Assembly (NCBI RefSeq): GCF_014648635.1
Contig: NZ_BMRM01000026.1
Location: forward strand, 1-64,000
Reading direction: 5' to 3'
Source: Streptomyces cinerochromogenes
GTDB lineage: Bacteria; Actinomycetota; Actinomycetes; Streptomycetales; Streptomycetaceae
Length of the DNA stretch: 64,000 nucleotides
Shown: positions 26,341 to 34,947 of the stretch, in pieces
How positions within the stretch are numbered: the first letter of the stretch is position 1
Layout of the letters: each line of letters begins with the position of its first letter
Program-made: the position numbers and the translations under genes
Notes under the pieces: generated by a model
Told to the model about the DNA's origin: nothing
Database searches by the model: none
The model's input: the letters and a program-made list of their open reading frames with translations, nothing else

Positions 26341-26736
26341 TCAGGCCTTCTTGGTCTCCCAGAAGATCTTGTCGATCTGGGCGATGTAGTCCAGGGCCTT
26401 CTGGCCCGTCGCCGGGTCGGTGGACGCCTTGGCGGCCGACAGGGCCTTCAGGGCGTCGTTGACCAGCTGGTGCAGCTCCGGGTACTTCTCGAAGTGCGGG
26501 GCCTTGAAGTAGTCGCTCCAGAGCACGGAGACGTGGTGCTTCGCCAGCTCCGCGCGCTGCTCCTTGATGACGGTGGCGCGTGCCTGGAAGTGGGGGTCGT
26601 CGTTACCGGCCATCTTCTCCTGGACGGCCTTCACCGACTCCGCCTCGATGCGGGCCTGGGCCGGGTCGTACACGCCGCAGGGCAGGTCGCAGTGGGCGCT
26701 GACCTTGACCTTGGGGGCAAACAGGCGGGAAAGCAT
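26341..26736 (-). CDS. sodN: Nickel superoxide dismutase precursor
   Basis: A 131-residue NiSOD, which turns superoxide into oxygen and hydrogen peroxide in the cytoplasm. The nickel hook HCDLPCGVY starts at residue 15; after removal of the 14-residue propeptide, His1, Cys2 and Cys6 bind Ni. The remainder is the usual four-helix bundle ending in IFWETKKA. The propeptide is removed by SodX, encoded divergently 145 bp away. AAGGAATG before the ATG is the ribosome site. In Streptomyces sodN is expressed when nickel is available, and its 3' end likely yields a regulatory RNA against sodF. Confidence 0.97.
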   Translation of the reverse strand: MLSRLFAPKVKVSAHCDLPCGVYDPAQARIEAESVKAVQEKMAGNDDPHFQARATVIKEQRAELAKHHVSVLWSDYFKAPHFEKYPELHQLVNDALKALSAAKASTDPATGQKALDYIAQIDKIFWETKKA

Positions 26737-26881
26737 GGAGCATTCCTTCCTCGTGATCGTCTTCTCAGGTGCGACATTACTCCCTGAGGAAGGCGATTTC
26801 TCGGGTGCCCCCTAGGGCTTAGGACAAAAGTCCAGGGTGAGACTGAGACTGGTGGAGGAACGGACCGGGGAGGTGCCGGGG

Positions 26882-27316
26882 ATGCCGGAGCTGTCGCAGG
26901 AGACCGAACGGGGGAGGGCCGGGGCGCCCTTCGGGATCGCGGAGGTGACGGGGCCGTCCATGGTGCCCACGCTGCACCACGGCGACCAGCTGCTGGTGCG
27001 GTACGGGGGTGCGGTCAGGCCCGGTGACGTCGTGGTCCTGCGCCATCCGTTCCAGCAGGACCTGCTGGTGGTCAAGCGGGCCGTGGAGCGGCGCGAGGGG
27101 GGCTGGTGGGTGCTCGGGGACAACCCGTACGCCGGCGGGGACAGCACGGACTACGGGGTGGTGCCCGAGGAGCTGATCCTGGGCAAGGCGTGGCTGCGGT
27201 TCCGGCCGCTCGGGGCCGGTCAGCGCTCGCCGCTGACGCTGCTGCGCTGGGCGCTCTCGGCGGCGAGGCCGCTGCTGCCCGACCGGTCGGCCTCCAGGCG
27301 CTTGCGGGCCCGGTAG
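26882..27316 (+). CDS. sodX: SodX, signal-peptidase-like maturation protease for NiSOD
   Basis: A 144-residue S24/S26-type serine protease that trims the SodN propeptide to free the nickel hook. The Ser nucleophile is in GPSMVPTLHHGD and the Lys base in DLLVVKRAVERR; GDNPYAGGDSTDYG is the typical box. No membrane anchor is present, so it works in the cytoplasm, unlike normal signal peptidases. I chose ATG 26882 (MPELSQE), eight bases after GGGGAGG, over the upstream in-frame GTG 26837. Its last 97 bp overlap the convergent CGNR gene. Confidence 0.92.
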   Translation: MPELSQETERGRAGAPFGIAEVTGPSMVPTLHHGDQLLVRYGGAVRPGDVVVLRHPFQQDLLVVKRAVERREGGWWVLGDNPYAGGDSTDYGVVPEELILGKAWLRFRPLGAGQRSPLTLLRWALSAARPLLPDRSASRRLRAR

Positions 27317-27849
27317 GCGGCGACGTTGGCGCGGGTGGCACAGCGGTCCGAGCAGTAGCGGCGGGAGCGGTTGGTGGAGGTGTCCAGGTAGGCGTTGCGG
27401 CAGGGGGCCGCCTCGCACAGGCCGAGGCGGTCGACGCCGTACTCGGTGAGGTGGAAGGCCAGGCCCATCGCCGCGATCGCCGCGTAGCCCGCGGTGGCGT
27501 TGGACGGGTGGTCGGCCAGGTGCATGTGCCACAGGGGGCGGCCGTCCTCGTCCCGGAAGTCGTGCCCGGAGATCTGCGGGCTGACCGGGAACTCCAGCAG
27601 GAGCGAGTTCAGCAGGTCCACGGCCAGGGTCTCGTCGCCCTTGTCCGCCGCCTCGAAGACCCCGCGCAGCCGCGCCCGGACGGAACGGAAGCGCGTGACG
27701 TCCGCGTCGGTGGCGCGGCGGGCCGCCGACGCGTTGTCGCCGAAGAGGTCGCGGACGGCCTCGACCGTGGTCAGGGTGTCCTTGCCCCGGGCCGGTTCCT
27801 CGCTGTTCACGAGACGTACGGCGTAATCCGAGTAATAGGCCAGTTCCAC
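27220..27849 (-). CDS. CGNR zinc-finger transcriptional regulator
   Basis: A 209-residue protein with the N-terminal ABATE-type stress-sensing region (about 1-150, starting LAYYSDYAVRLVNSEEP) and a C-terminal CGNR zinc finger (about 155-195). The finger's metal ligands come from LCEAAPCRNAYLD and RRYCSDRCATRANVAAYRAR. The usual CGNR word reads CRNAY here. These proteins are presumed DNA-binding regulators. GTG 27849 with AAGGAC before it is the start. It is divergent from a methyltransferase (100-bp gap), and its 3' end overlaps sodX by 97 bp in antisense. Confidence 0.82.
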   Translation of the reverse strand: MELAYYSDYAVRLVNSEEPARGKDTLTTVEAVRDLFGDNASAARRATDADVTRFRSVRARLRGVFEAADKGDETLAVDLLNSLLLEFPVSPQISGHDFRDEDGRPLWHMHLADHPSNATAGYAAIAAMGLAFHLTEYGVDRLGLCEAAPCRNAYLDTSTNRSRRYCSDRCATRANVAAYRARKRLEADRSGSSGLAAESAQRSSVSGER

Positions 27850-27949
27850 TTGTAGTCCTTACGGGGGCGCATTATCGTCGGGTCTGCGGTCGGGTAACAG
27901 CCGGTCGTGCTTCCAGGGTATTACTCGAATCGAGGGGAGTCGGACGTCC

Positions 27950-28708
27950 ATGACCACGAGTGCCGGAACCGACTGGGCGGCCTGGCAGGAGAGCTGGGAC
28001 CGGCAGCAGGAGTGGTACATGCCGGACCGCGAGGAACGCTTCCGGATCATGCTCGACATGGTCGAGGCGCTCGTCGGTACGGCCCCGCGCGTCCTCGACC
28101 TGGCCTGCGGCACCGGCAGCATCACCGCCCGGCTGCTGAGCCGCTTCCCCGGGGCCACCAGCACCGGCGTCGACCTCGACCCGGCGCTGCTCGCCATCGC
28201 CCAGGGCACCTTCGAGGGCGACGACCGGGTCGTTCTCGTCACCGCCGACCTCAAGGACCCGGACTGGCCGGCGAAGCTGCCGTACGACTCGTACGACGCC
28301 GTACTGACCGCGACGGCCCTCCACTGGCTGCACAGCGAACCCCTCGCGACCCTCTACGGTCAGGTCGCGGAGCTGGTCCGCGACGGTGGTGTCTTCATGA
28401 ACGCGGACCACATGATCGATGACACCACGCCCCGGATCAACGCGGCCGAGCGCGCCCAGCGTCACGCCCGCATGGATCAGGCCAAGCGCGACGGCGCCCT
28501 CGACTGGACCGACTGGTGGCAGCTGGCCGCCCAGGACCCGGTCCTCGGCGAGCCGACCGCCCGCCGCTTCGAGATCTACGGCGAGCACGCCGAGGGCGAC
28601 ATGCCGCCGGCCGCCTGGCACGCGCGCGTCCTGCGCGACAAGGGGTTCGCCGAGGCCCGCCCGGTGTGGTGCTCGCCCTCCGACACGCTGCTGCTCGCCC
28701 TCAAGTAG
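27950..28708 (+). CDS. Class I SAM-dependent methyltransferase
   Basis: A 252-residue methyltransferase. Motif I is VLDLACGTGSITARLL (about 48-63), followed by the acidic GVDLDPALL (motif II) and DAVLTATALHWL (motif IV, about 117-128). It fits the Methyltransf_12/25 type acting on small molecules; the substrate is unknown. GAGGGGA precedes the ATG at 27950. It is divergent from the CGNR regulator, which is therefore its most likely regulator. Confidence 0.8.
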   Translation: MTTSAGTDWAAWQESWDRQQEWYMPDREERFRIMLDMVEALVGTAPRVLDLACGTGSITARLLSRFPGATSTGVDLDPALLAIAQGTFEGDDRVVLVTADLKDPDWPAKLPYDSYDAVLTATALHWLHSEPLATLYGQVAELVRDGGVFMNADHMIDDTTPRINAAERAQRHARMDQAKRDGALDWTDWWQLAAQDPVLGEPTARRFEIYGEHAEGDMPPAAWHARVLRDKGFAEARPVWCSPSDTLLLALK

Positions 28709-28773
28709 CCCCGCAGGCGCGAGGAGAACGGCAATCCGAGCCCCAGCTGCCGCCCTGGCGGCACGAGGGGAGA

Positions 28774-28843
28774 GGCGTGACCGGAGCGGCATGACCGCAG
28801 CGGCGTGACGGACGCGGCATGACGGAAGCGGCATGACGAAGGG
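28774..28843. repeat. Five 14-bp tandem repeats
   Basis: GGCRTGAC begins exactly every 14 bp at 28774, 28788, 28802, 28816 and 28830 (units such as GGCATGACGGAAGC). The array lies in the methyltransferase 3' region and runs into the terminator. Confidence 0.85.
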
Positions 28844-28871
28844 CGGTACGGAGAGCCGTACCGCCCCTTCG
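28837..28871. terminator. Bidirectional terminator between methyltransferase and ABC operon
   Basis: CGAAGGGCGGTACGG pairs with CCGTACCGCCCCTTCG (one bulged base), loop AGAG. It lies between the convergent methyltransferase and ABC-transporter genes. Confidence 0.85.
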
Positions 28872-28897
28872 TCGTCGTGGCGCCGGCGCGCGCTCGG

Positions 28898-29704
28898 TCA
28901 GAGCACCTTCGACAGGAAGGACTGCGTCCGCTCGTGCTGCGGGTTCGTCAGGACGTCCCGCGGGTGGCCGGATTCCACCACCACACCGCCGTCCATGAAC
29001 ACCAGGCTGTCGCCCACCTCGCGGGCGAAGCCCATCTCGTGCGTGACGACGACCATGGTCATGCCGGACTCGGCGAGGTCCCGCATGACGTCCAGCACGT
29101 CACCGACCAGCTCCGGGTCCAGGGCCGAGGTCGGCTCGTCGAACAGCATCAGCTTCGGCTCCATCGCCAGGGCCCGGGCGATCGCCACGCGCTGCTGCTG
29201 GCCACCGGAGAGCTGGGAGGGGTAGTGCCCGGCCCGGTCGGCCAGGCCCACGCGCTCCAGCAGCTGCATCGCGTGCTCCCGGGCCTGCGTCCGGTTCACG
29301 CCCTTGACCTGCACCGGCGCCTCCATGACGTTCTCCACGGCCGTCATGTGCGGGAACAGGTTGAAGCGCTGGAAGACCATGCCGATGTCCCGGCGCTTCA
29401 TGGCGACCTCGCGGTCGCGCAGCTCGTACAGCTTCTCGCCCTGCTGGCGGTAGCCGACCAGTTCGCCGTCGACGTACAGCCGTCCGGCGTTGATCTTCTC
29501 CAGGTGGTTGATGCACCGCAGGAAGGTCGACTTGCCGGAGCCGGAGGGGCCGATGAGGCAGAACACCTCGCCCGGCTTCACCTCCAGGTCGATGCCCTTG
29601 AGCACCTCGACGTGGCCGAAGGACTTGTGGACGTCCTCCGCCTTGACCATCGGGACGCCGCTCCCCCGGGGGGTGTCCTGCGTCTTGTCCAGCTTGTCGG
29701 TCAT
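28898..29704 (-). CDS. Amino-acid ABC transporter ATP-binding protein (glutamate/glutamine type)
   Basis: A 268-residue ATPase that powers uptake of polar amino acids. Walker A is GPSGSGKST (about 52-60), the Q loop lies near [11 protein letters not shown], the signature is [15 protein letters not shown] (about 157-171) and Walker B is [14 protein letters not shown]. It is of the GlnQ/GluA type by length and loop sequences. Its start overlaps the permease stop by four bases (ATGA). It is the last of the three-gene operon, which ends at the hairpin 28837-28871. Confidence 0.92.
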   Translation of the reverse strand: MTDKLDKTQDTPRGSGVPMVKAEDVHKSFGHVEVLKGIDLEVKPGEVFCLIGPSGSGKSTFLRCINHLEKINAGRLYVDGELVGYRQQGEKLYELRDREVAMKRRDIGMVFQRFNLFPHMTAVENVMEAPVQVKGVNRTQAREHAMQLLERVGLADRAGHYPSQLSGGQQQRVAIARALAMEPKLMLFDEPTSALDPELVGDVLDVMRDLAESGMTMVVVTHEMGFAREVGDSLVFMDGGVVVESGHPRDVLTNPQHERTQSFLSKVL

Positions 29705-30636
29705 GCCATGCCTCCACTAGGACGGCCCAGAGAGAGCATGTTCGTCTTCACCTTCTGCCACGGCGTCGGCGGCAGCTGACGGCTGGAGCCGCGCGCGTAG
29801 TACCGCTCGATGTAGTACTGGCCCACGCTCAGCACCGAGGTCATGATCAGGTACCAGGCCGCGGCGAGGAAGTACATCTCCACCGGGGCGCCGGAGTTCT
29901 GGCCGATGTCCTGGGCGTAGCGGAACAGCTCGGGGTACTGGACGGCCGCCACGAGCGAGGTCGTCTTCAGCATGTTGATCACTTCGTTGCCCGTCGGCGG
30001 CACGATCACCCGCATCGCCTGCGGGATGACCACCCGGCGCAGCGTCTTGCCGTGGCTCATGCCGAGCGCGTGGGCGGCCTCGGTCTGGCCCTCGTCCACC
30101 GCGAGCAGGCCCGCCCGGCAGATCTCGGCCATGTACGCCGCCTCGTTCAGACCCAGGCCGAGCAGCGCCGTCAGCAGCGGCGTCATGAAGTTCGACCAGT
30201 AGTCCTTGTAGAACGGCATCAGGTTGATGTACTCGAAGACCAGGCCCAGGTTGAACCAGAGGAACAGCTGGACCAGGACCGGGGTGCCGCGGAAGAACCA
30301 GATGTAGAACCAGGAGATGGACGAGGTCACCGGGTTCTTCGACAGCCGCATCACCGCGAGCACGATGCCGCCGACGATGCCGATCAGCATCGAGAGCACC
30401 GTCAGCAGCAGGGTCTTGCCCACACCGGTCATGATCCGGTCGTCGAAGAAGTAGTCCGGTACCGCGTGCCAGTTGATCCTGCCCTGGCCGAACGCGTAGA
30501 TGATCGCGACGAAGAGCGCGATCGCGATGACGGCGGAGACGTACCGCCCGTAGTGCCGGACCGGGATGGCCTTGATGGCCTCCGCGCCGGCCGGGGGCGT
30601 GTCCTTCGGCCCCGCCGTCTTGTCGATGTCAGTCAC
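29701..30636 (-). CDS. Amino-acid ABC transporter permease (HisM/GlnP type)
   Basis: A 311-residue inner-membrane permease. After a cytoplasmic N-terminus of about 30 residues there are five or six helices, including [17 protein letters not shown] and [21 protein letters not shown]. The EAA coupling loop is [22 protein letters not shown] (split here as [11 protein letters not shown] and RVVIPQA, about 187-209), which docks on the ATPase. Only one permease gene is present, so it should act as a homodimer. It shares four bases with the ATPase gene and lies 36 bp after the binding-protein gene. Confidence 0.9.
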   Translation of the reverse strand: MTDIDKTAGPKDTPPAGAEAIKAIPVRHYGRYVSAVIAIALFVAIIYAFGQGRINWHAVPDYFFDDRIMTGVGKTLLLTVLSMLIGIVGGIVLAVMRLSKNPVTSSISWFYIWFFRGTPVLVQLFLWFNLGLVFEYINLMPFYKDYWSNFMTPLLTALLGLGLNEAAYMAEICRAGLLAVDEGQTEAAHALGMSHGKTLRRVVIPQAMRVIVPPTGNEVINMLKTTSLVAAVQYPELFRYAQDIGQNSGAPVEMYFLAAAWYLIMTSVLSVGQYYIERYYARGSSRQLPPTPWQKVKTNMLSLGRPSGGMA

Positions 30637-30672
30637 GGGTATTGCCTCTCGGTGGCCGCTGGCTGCCGCGGG

Positions 30673-31632
30673 TCACTTGCCGCCGTTGATCACGGACTGC
30701 TTGACGGCGCCGTCCTGGGCGCCCCACTTCTCGAGGATCTTCTGGTACTCGCCGTTCTTGATGATCGCGTCCATCGCGGCCTGGAGGGCGTCGCGCAGCT
30801 GCGTCTCCGTCTTGGAGACCGCGATGCCGTACGGGGCCGCCTCGACCTGGTCGCCGACGATCTCGAAGTCCTTGCCGCCGCCGGAGGTCTTCACCGCGTA
30901 CGCGGCCACCGGGAAGTCGGCGGACACGGCGTCCGCGCCGCCCGAGCGCAGCCGGGTCTGGGCCTGCTGGTTGTCGTCGAAGGCCTCGATGGCGAGCTTC
31001 TTGCCGCTCGGACACTTCTTGGCCTGCTGCTTGGCCAGGTCCTCCGAGGTGGTGCCGCGCTGCACGGCGAGCTTCTTGCCGCACAGGTCGTCCCAGGTCG
31101 TGATCCCCCTGGTGTCGCCCTTGCGGGTGTAGATCGAGACACCGGCGGTCAGGTAGTCGACGAAGTCGACGCCCTCGCCGACCTTCTTGCCCGTGTCGGG
31201 GTCGACGCCCTCCTGACGGTTCTTGTTGTCCGTCATCGCCGACATCGCGATGTCGTACCGGTCCGAGCGCAGACCGGTGAGCAGGGCGTCGAAGGTGCCG
31301 TTCTGGAACTCGAAGGTCACCCCGAGCTGCTTGCCCAGCGCCTCCGCCAGGTCCGGGTCCAGGCCGACGACCTTGCCGGCGGAGTCCTTGTACTCCACGG
31401 GGGCGTAGGCGATGTCCGAACCGACCCGGATCTTGCCCTTGCTCCGGATCTCCTGCGGGAGCTTGTCGGCGAGCGGCGCGCTGCTGGTGGACACGCCGCC
31501 GGAGTCGTTGTTCTTGTCCTTGGTCTGGTCACCGCAGCCGGTGAGCAGCAGGGCCCCTGCGACCGCGATCGCACCGGCCGCGGCCAGACGGGAGCGCGCA
31601 GCGGTCGTACGACGGGTGGAGCTTGCGGTCAT
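30673..31632 (-). CDS. Solute-binding lipoprotein of the amino-acid ABC transporter
   Basis: A 319-residue secreted lipoprotein that captures the amino acid outside the membrane. It has a twin-arginine-like basic start, a hydrophobic stretch and a lipobox LLTGC with Cys33 as the lipid site. The mature part is a type-3 periplasmic-binding fold: SKGKIRVGSDIAYAPVEY, FDALLTGLRSDRYDIAMSAMTDN and EAFDDNQQAQTRLRSGGADAV. By context the substrate is glutamate, glutamine or a close relative. ATG 31632 follows GGAGGAACC, which rules out the longer frame start at 31683. Confidence 0.88.
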   Translation of the reverse strand: MTASSTRRTTAARSRLAAAGAIAVAGALLLTGCGDQTKDKNNDSGGVSTSSAPLADKLPQEIRSKGKIRVGSDIAYAPVEYKDSAGKVVGLDPDLAEALGKQLGVTFEFQNGTFDALLTGLRSDRYDIAMSAMTDNKNRQEGVDPDTGKKVGEGVDFVDYLTAGVSIYTRKGDTRGITTWDDLCGKKLAVQRGTTSEDLAKQQAKKCPSGKKLAIEAFDDNQQAQTRLRSGGADAVSADFPVAAYAVKTSGGGKDFEIVGDQVEAAPYGIAVSKTETQLRDALQAAMDAIIKNGEYQKILEKWGAQDGAVKQSVINGGK

Positions 31633-32199
31633 CGTGGTTCCTCCGGCGGATGCGAAGAGTTGCCGATGGGTCGACGGAAACACACACCTTCGGGTGTCGC
31701 GACCTCGTGGGTTTACGGCATCTTGCCATTCGGACTACGCCATTCAGGCGAGTCGCTATGTCAAAATCGGATAACGGGTGACCCCCGAACCGCATCAGGT
31801 CGGTACATCCTTGGTCCGTCACCGCCGAACATCTACGGGAATCCAGCGTTCCAGCCGGAAAATCTTCGGCGTGTCTCACTATGTGGTCACTCTTCCCCCC
31901 GGGCCCCATCGGTCGTCCTTGGGCGTTTTCGCGCCGTTCCGGCCCGTCGGCCGCGCGTCACCCGCGTGTCGCTTTCCGGTTCCTGGATGTGACCTTGCAC
32001 CTAATGGACTCGTCCTGGGCACCGTCCGTCCGGTAAGAAGGTTCTTTACACCCCTCATCCGGGGCTCAGGGCGCGTGTGCGGCGCGCCCGTCGCGTATGA
32101 GCTCGTACGTATCCGCAATCGAGCCGTACGCGGTGCCCGCCCACCCCTCACCAGGAGTGGTCGACCCTCAAACCATGCATACCTAAGGGGTAAAACAAA
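31633..32199. promoter_or_regulatory. Divergent promoter region, ABC importer / malic enzyme
   Basis: A 567-bp gap without a gene that I can support. It contains GTAAGAAGGTTCTTTAC (32033-32049), a near-perfect palindrome about 150 bp before the malic enzyme start, and a TTGACA (minus strand, 31759-31764) that may belong to the importer promoter. The spacing to a -10 is unclear. Confidence 0.4.
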
Positions 32200-33423
32200 G
32201 TGGCAGCGGAGATCGTCAATCCTCGCAGCGACGGCACGACGGACCAGGACGGCGGGGCCGAGCCCCTCGATTCCTTCGATCCGGTGTTCGCCCTGCACCG
32301 CGGCGGCAAAATGGCTGTGCAGGCCACCGTGCCGGTCCGTGACAAGGACGACCTTTCCCTCGCGTACACGCCCGGTGTCGCTCGCGTGTGCACCGCGATC
32401 GCGGAACAGCCGGAGCTGGTCAACGACTACACATGGAAGTCGAGCGTCGTCGCCGTCGTCACCGACGGTACGGCCGTGCTCGGACTCGGGGACATCGGTC
32501 CCCAGGCCTCCCTCCCCGTGATGGAGGGCAAGGCGATCCTCTTCAAGCAGTTCGGCGGTGTCGACGCGGTGCCGATCGCGCTCGACTGCACCGACGTCGA
32601 CGACATCGTCGAGACCGTCGTCCGGCTCGCTCCCTCCTTCGGCGGAGTGAACCTGGAGGACATCTCGGCGCCCCGGTGCTTCGAGATCGAGCGCCGGCTC
32701 CAGGAGCGGCTGGACATCCCGGTCTTCCACGACGACCAGCACGGCACGGCCGTCGTGACGCTCGCGGCGCTGCGGAACGCGGCCCGGCTGAGCCGGCGCG
32801 AGATCGGGCAGCTGCGGGCCGTCATCTCGGGCGCCGGCGCGGCCGGTGTCGCCATCGCCAAGATGCTGGTCGAGGCCGGCATCGGGGACGTGGCGGTCGC
32901 GGACCGCAAGGGCGTCGTGTCGGCCGACCGGGAGGACCTGACCCCGGTCAAGCGCGAACTGGCCGGCTTCACGAACAAGGCCGGCCTCACCGGCTCGCTG
33001 GAGGACGCCCTCGCGGGCGCGGACGTCTTCATCGGCGTCTCCGGCGGTACGGTCCCGGAGGAGGCCGTGGCCTCCATGGCCGAGGGCGCCTTCGTGTTCG
33101 CGATGGCCAACCCGAACCCGGAGGTGCACCCCGACGTCGCGCACAAGTACGCGGCGGTCGTCGCCACCGGACGGTCGGACTTCCCGAACCAGATCAACAA
33201 CGTGCTGGCCTTCCCCGGGATCTTCGCGGGCGCGCTCCAGGTGAGGGCCACGCGGATCACGGAGGGCATGAAGATCGCCGCGGCGGAGGCGCTGGCCGCG
33301 GTGGTCGGCGACGACCTCGCCGCCGACTACGTGATCCCGTCGCCGTTCGACGAGCGGGTCGCTCCGGCCGTCACCGCCGCGGTTGCCGCCGCCGCCCGGG
33401 CCGAGGGCGTCGCCCGTCGCTGA
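32200..33423 (+). CDS. Malic enzyme (malate to pyruvate), probably NADP+-dependent
   Basis: A 407-residue short-type malic enzyme, which oxidises and decarboxylates malate to pyruvate and CO2, giving NAD(P)H. Recognisable pieces are the SLAYTPGVARVC substrate loop (about 51-62), the catalytic Lys in VMEGKAILFKQFGGVDAVPI, the metal-binding FHDDQHGTAVV (about 177-187) and a Rossmann GAGAAGVAIAKML. By position it corresponds to SCO5261, reported as the NADP+-dependent enzyme of S. coelicolor; the cofactor is an inference. GTG 32200 follows AAGGGG. It ends at a perfect hairpin (33433-33464). Confidence 0.9.
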   Translation: MAAEIVNPRSDGTTDQDGGAEPLDSFDPVFALHRGGKMAVQATVPVRDKDDLSLAYTPGVARVCTAIAEQPELVNDYTWKSSVVAVVTDGTAVLGLGDIGPQASLPVMEGKAILFKQFGGVDAVPIALDCTDVDDIVETVVRLAPSFGGVNLEDISAPRCFEIERRLQERLDIPVFHDDQHGTAVVTLAALRNAARLSRREIGQLRAVISGAGAAGVAIAKMLVEAGIGDVAVADRKGVVSADREDLTPVKRELAGFTNKAGLTGSLEDALAGADVFIGVSGGTVPEEAVASMAEGAFVFAMANPNPEVHPDVAHKYAAVVATGRSDFPNQINNVLAFPGIFAGALQVRATRITEGMKIAAAEALAAVVGDDLAADYVIPSPFDERVAPAVTAAVAAAARAEGVARR

Positions 33424-33432
33424 CGTCGCGCC

Positions 33433-33464
33433 GAACGGCCCCGCCCCTGTGGGCGGGGCCGTTC
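33433..33464 (+). terminator. Terminator of the malic enzyme gene
   Basis: A 14-bp perfect stem (GAACGGCCCCGCCC and its complement), loop CTGT, followed by TGCTGCC, beginning 10 bp after the stop codon. Confidence 0.85.
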
Positions 33465-33616
33465 TGCTGCCCGGCCGCCCTCCGAACGGGTGAGGGCGAG
33501 GCGCTCCCCGGCGCGTCGGCGCGGTGCTGCGCCGCACGGGTGCCGTTGCGCAAGAGGGCATGTGTCACAGGGGACCCTGGTTCCGCCGGCTGCACCGTGC
33601 ACCTATCGTCGGCACC

Positions 33617-34582
33617 ATGTTCGCTGTCTACGCCGCCCGAATCGACCGCGACCAGCCGCTCACCGGCCTCGAGTTGGGGGAGCGTCCGGCTCCCGAGGCC
33701 CGTCCCGGCTGGAGCACCATCACGGTGCGGGCCGCTTCCCTCAACCACCACGACCTCTGGTCCCTGCGGGGCGTCGGCCTCCCGGAGGACCGGCTGCCGA
33801 TGATCCTCGGCTGCGACGCCGCCGGGGTCGACGCGGACGGCAACGAGGTCGTCCTGCACTCCGTCATCGGCCAGACCGGCCACGGCGTCGGCCCCGACGA
33901 GCCGCGCTCCATCCTCACCGAGCGCTACCAGGGCACCTTCGCCGAACAGGTCGCCGTGCCGACGTGGAACGTCCTGCCCAAGCCGAAGGAACTGTCCTTC
34001 GCCGAGGCCGCCTGCCTGCCGACCGCCTGGCTGACCGCGTACCGGATGCTGTTCACCAACGCCGGTGTACGGCCCGGGGACTCGGTCCTCGTGCAGGGCG
34101 CGGGCGGCGGTGTCGCGACGGCCGCGATCATCCTCGGCAAGGCGGCCGGACTCCGGGTCTTCGCCACCAGCCGGGACGAGGCCAAGCGGAAGCGGGCCCT
34201 GGAGCTGGGTGCGGTGGAGGCCGTGGAGCCCGGGGCGCGGCTGCCGCAGCGGGTGGACGCGGTCATCGAGACCGTGGGCGCCGCCACCTGGTCCCACTCG
34301 GTGAAGTCCCTGCGGCCGGGCGGAACGCTCGTCATCTCCGGTGCCACCAGCGGCGACCGGCCCTCGCACGCGGAGCTGACCCGGATCTTCTTCCTCGAAC
34401 TGAAGGTGGTCGGCTCCACCATGGGCACCAAGGACGAGCTGGAGGACCTGCTGGCCTTCTGCGCCGCGACCGGGGTGCGGCCCGTCATCGACGAGGAACT
34501 GCCGCTGGACCGGGCCCGCGAGGGCTTCGAACGGCTGGCGTCCGGGGAGCAGTTCGGGAAGATCGTGCTCACCCATTCCTGA
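33617..34582 (+). CDS. Zinc-binding-type dehydrogenase (MDR superfamily, quinone reductase-like)
   Basis: A 321-residue medium-chain reductase. The N-terminal catalytic domain has LNHHDLWSLRG and ILGCDAAGVDADG (GroES-like fold). A Rossmann domain starts at VLVQGAGGGVATAAIILGKAAG (about 156-177). The structural-zinc cysteines of true alcohol dehydrogenases are absent, so it is closer to the zinc-free quinone oxidoreductases, which use NADPH. The substrate is unknown. ATG 33617 was chosen from family alignment. It is a single gene, flanked by terminators on both sides. Confidence 0.8.
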   Translation: MFAVYAARIDRDQPLTGLELGERPAPEARPGWSTITVRAASLNHHDLWSLRGVGLPEDRLPMILGCDAAGVDADGNEVVLHSVIGQTGHGVGPDEPRSILTERYQGTFAEQVAVPTWNVLPKPKELSFAEAACLPTAWLTAYRMLFTNAGVRPGDSVLVQGAGGGVATAAIILGKAAGLRVFATSRDEAKRKRALELGAVEAVEPGARLPQRVDAVIETVGAATWSHSVKSLRPGGTLVISGATSGDRPSHAELTRIFFLELKVVGSTMGTKDELEDLLAFCAATGVRPVIDEELPLDRAREGFERLASGEQFGKIVLTHS

Positions 34583-34644
34583 CCTGCCCGATCCGGACCC
34601 GGGTTCCTCGGGAGCCGGGCCGGGAGTTCGACCGGGAGTGGGGC

Positions 34645-34679
34645 CGAAAGGCGGGTCCGGGACACGGGCCCGCCTTTCG
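34645..34679 (+). terminator. Terminator of the dehydrogenase gene
   Basis: CGAAAGGCGGGTCC pairs with GGGCCCGCCTTTCG (one G-T wobble), 7-base loop, 63 bp after the stop codon. Confidence 0.8.
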
Positions 34680-34691
34680 CTTGCGCTGCCT

Positions 34692-34734
34692 GTCAACTTT
34701 GGTTGACGGATCCGGCGCGTCAACCTAGATTGAC
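34692..34734 (+). promoter_or_regulatory. Promoter with two symmetric operators before the HTH gene
   Basis: Consensus-like promoter TTGACG (34703-34708), 17-bp spacer, TAGATT (34726-34731). Two inverted repeats overlap its elements: GTCAAC-TTTG-GTTGAC (34692-34707) over the -35 and GTCAAC-CTAG-ATTGAC (34719-34734) over the -10, centres 27 bp apart. The start point would fall at or next to the ATG at 34738, so the mRNA is probably leaderless. Repression by the HTH product is a natural hypothesis. Confidence 0.75.
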
Positions 34735-34737
34735 ATC

Positions 34738-34947
34738 ATGAGTGAGGCAACCGATCTCGCCGAGCGCGCCGGTGACCGGGATCCGCGGGTCGGACTGCGG
34801 GCCGTGGCCGCGCTGCGCCGGCTGCTGGAGCAGCTGGAGGCGGTACAGGTGCGCAGTGCGCGCCATCAGGGCTGGTCGTGGCAGGAGATCGCCGCGGAGC
34901 TGGGTGTCAGCAGGCAGGCCGTGCACAAGAAGTACGGGAGGCGTTGA
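34738..34947 (+). CDS. Small HTH protein, partner of the Clp-N gene
   Basis: A 69-residue protein: an N-terminal helix-rich part with DPRVGLRAVAALRRLLEQLEA and a C-terminal HTH, GWSWQEIAAELGVSRQAVHKKYGRR, of the sigma-region-4/TrfB-like type. No ribosome site lies before the ATG, and the promoter -10 is only seven bases away, so translation is probably leaderless. The stop overlaps the next start (TGATG). Linked HTH plus Clp-N genes recur in actinobacteria, where the Clp-N protein may bind or tune the HTH protein. It probably represses its own promoter through the two GTCAAC operators. Confidence 0.78.
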   Translation: MSEATDLAERAGDRDPRVGLRAVAALRRLLEQLEAVQVRSARHQGWSWQEIAAELGVSRQAVHKKYGRR

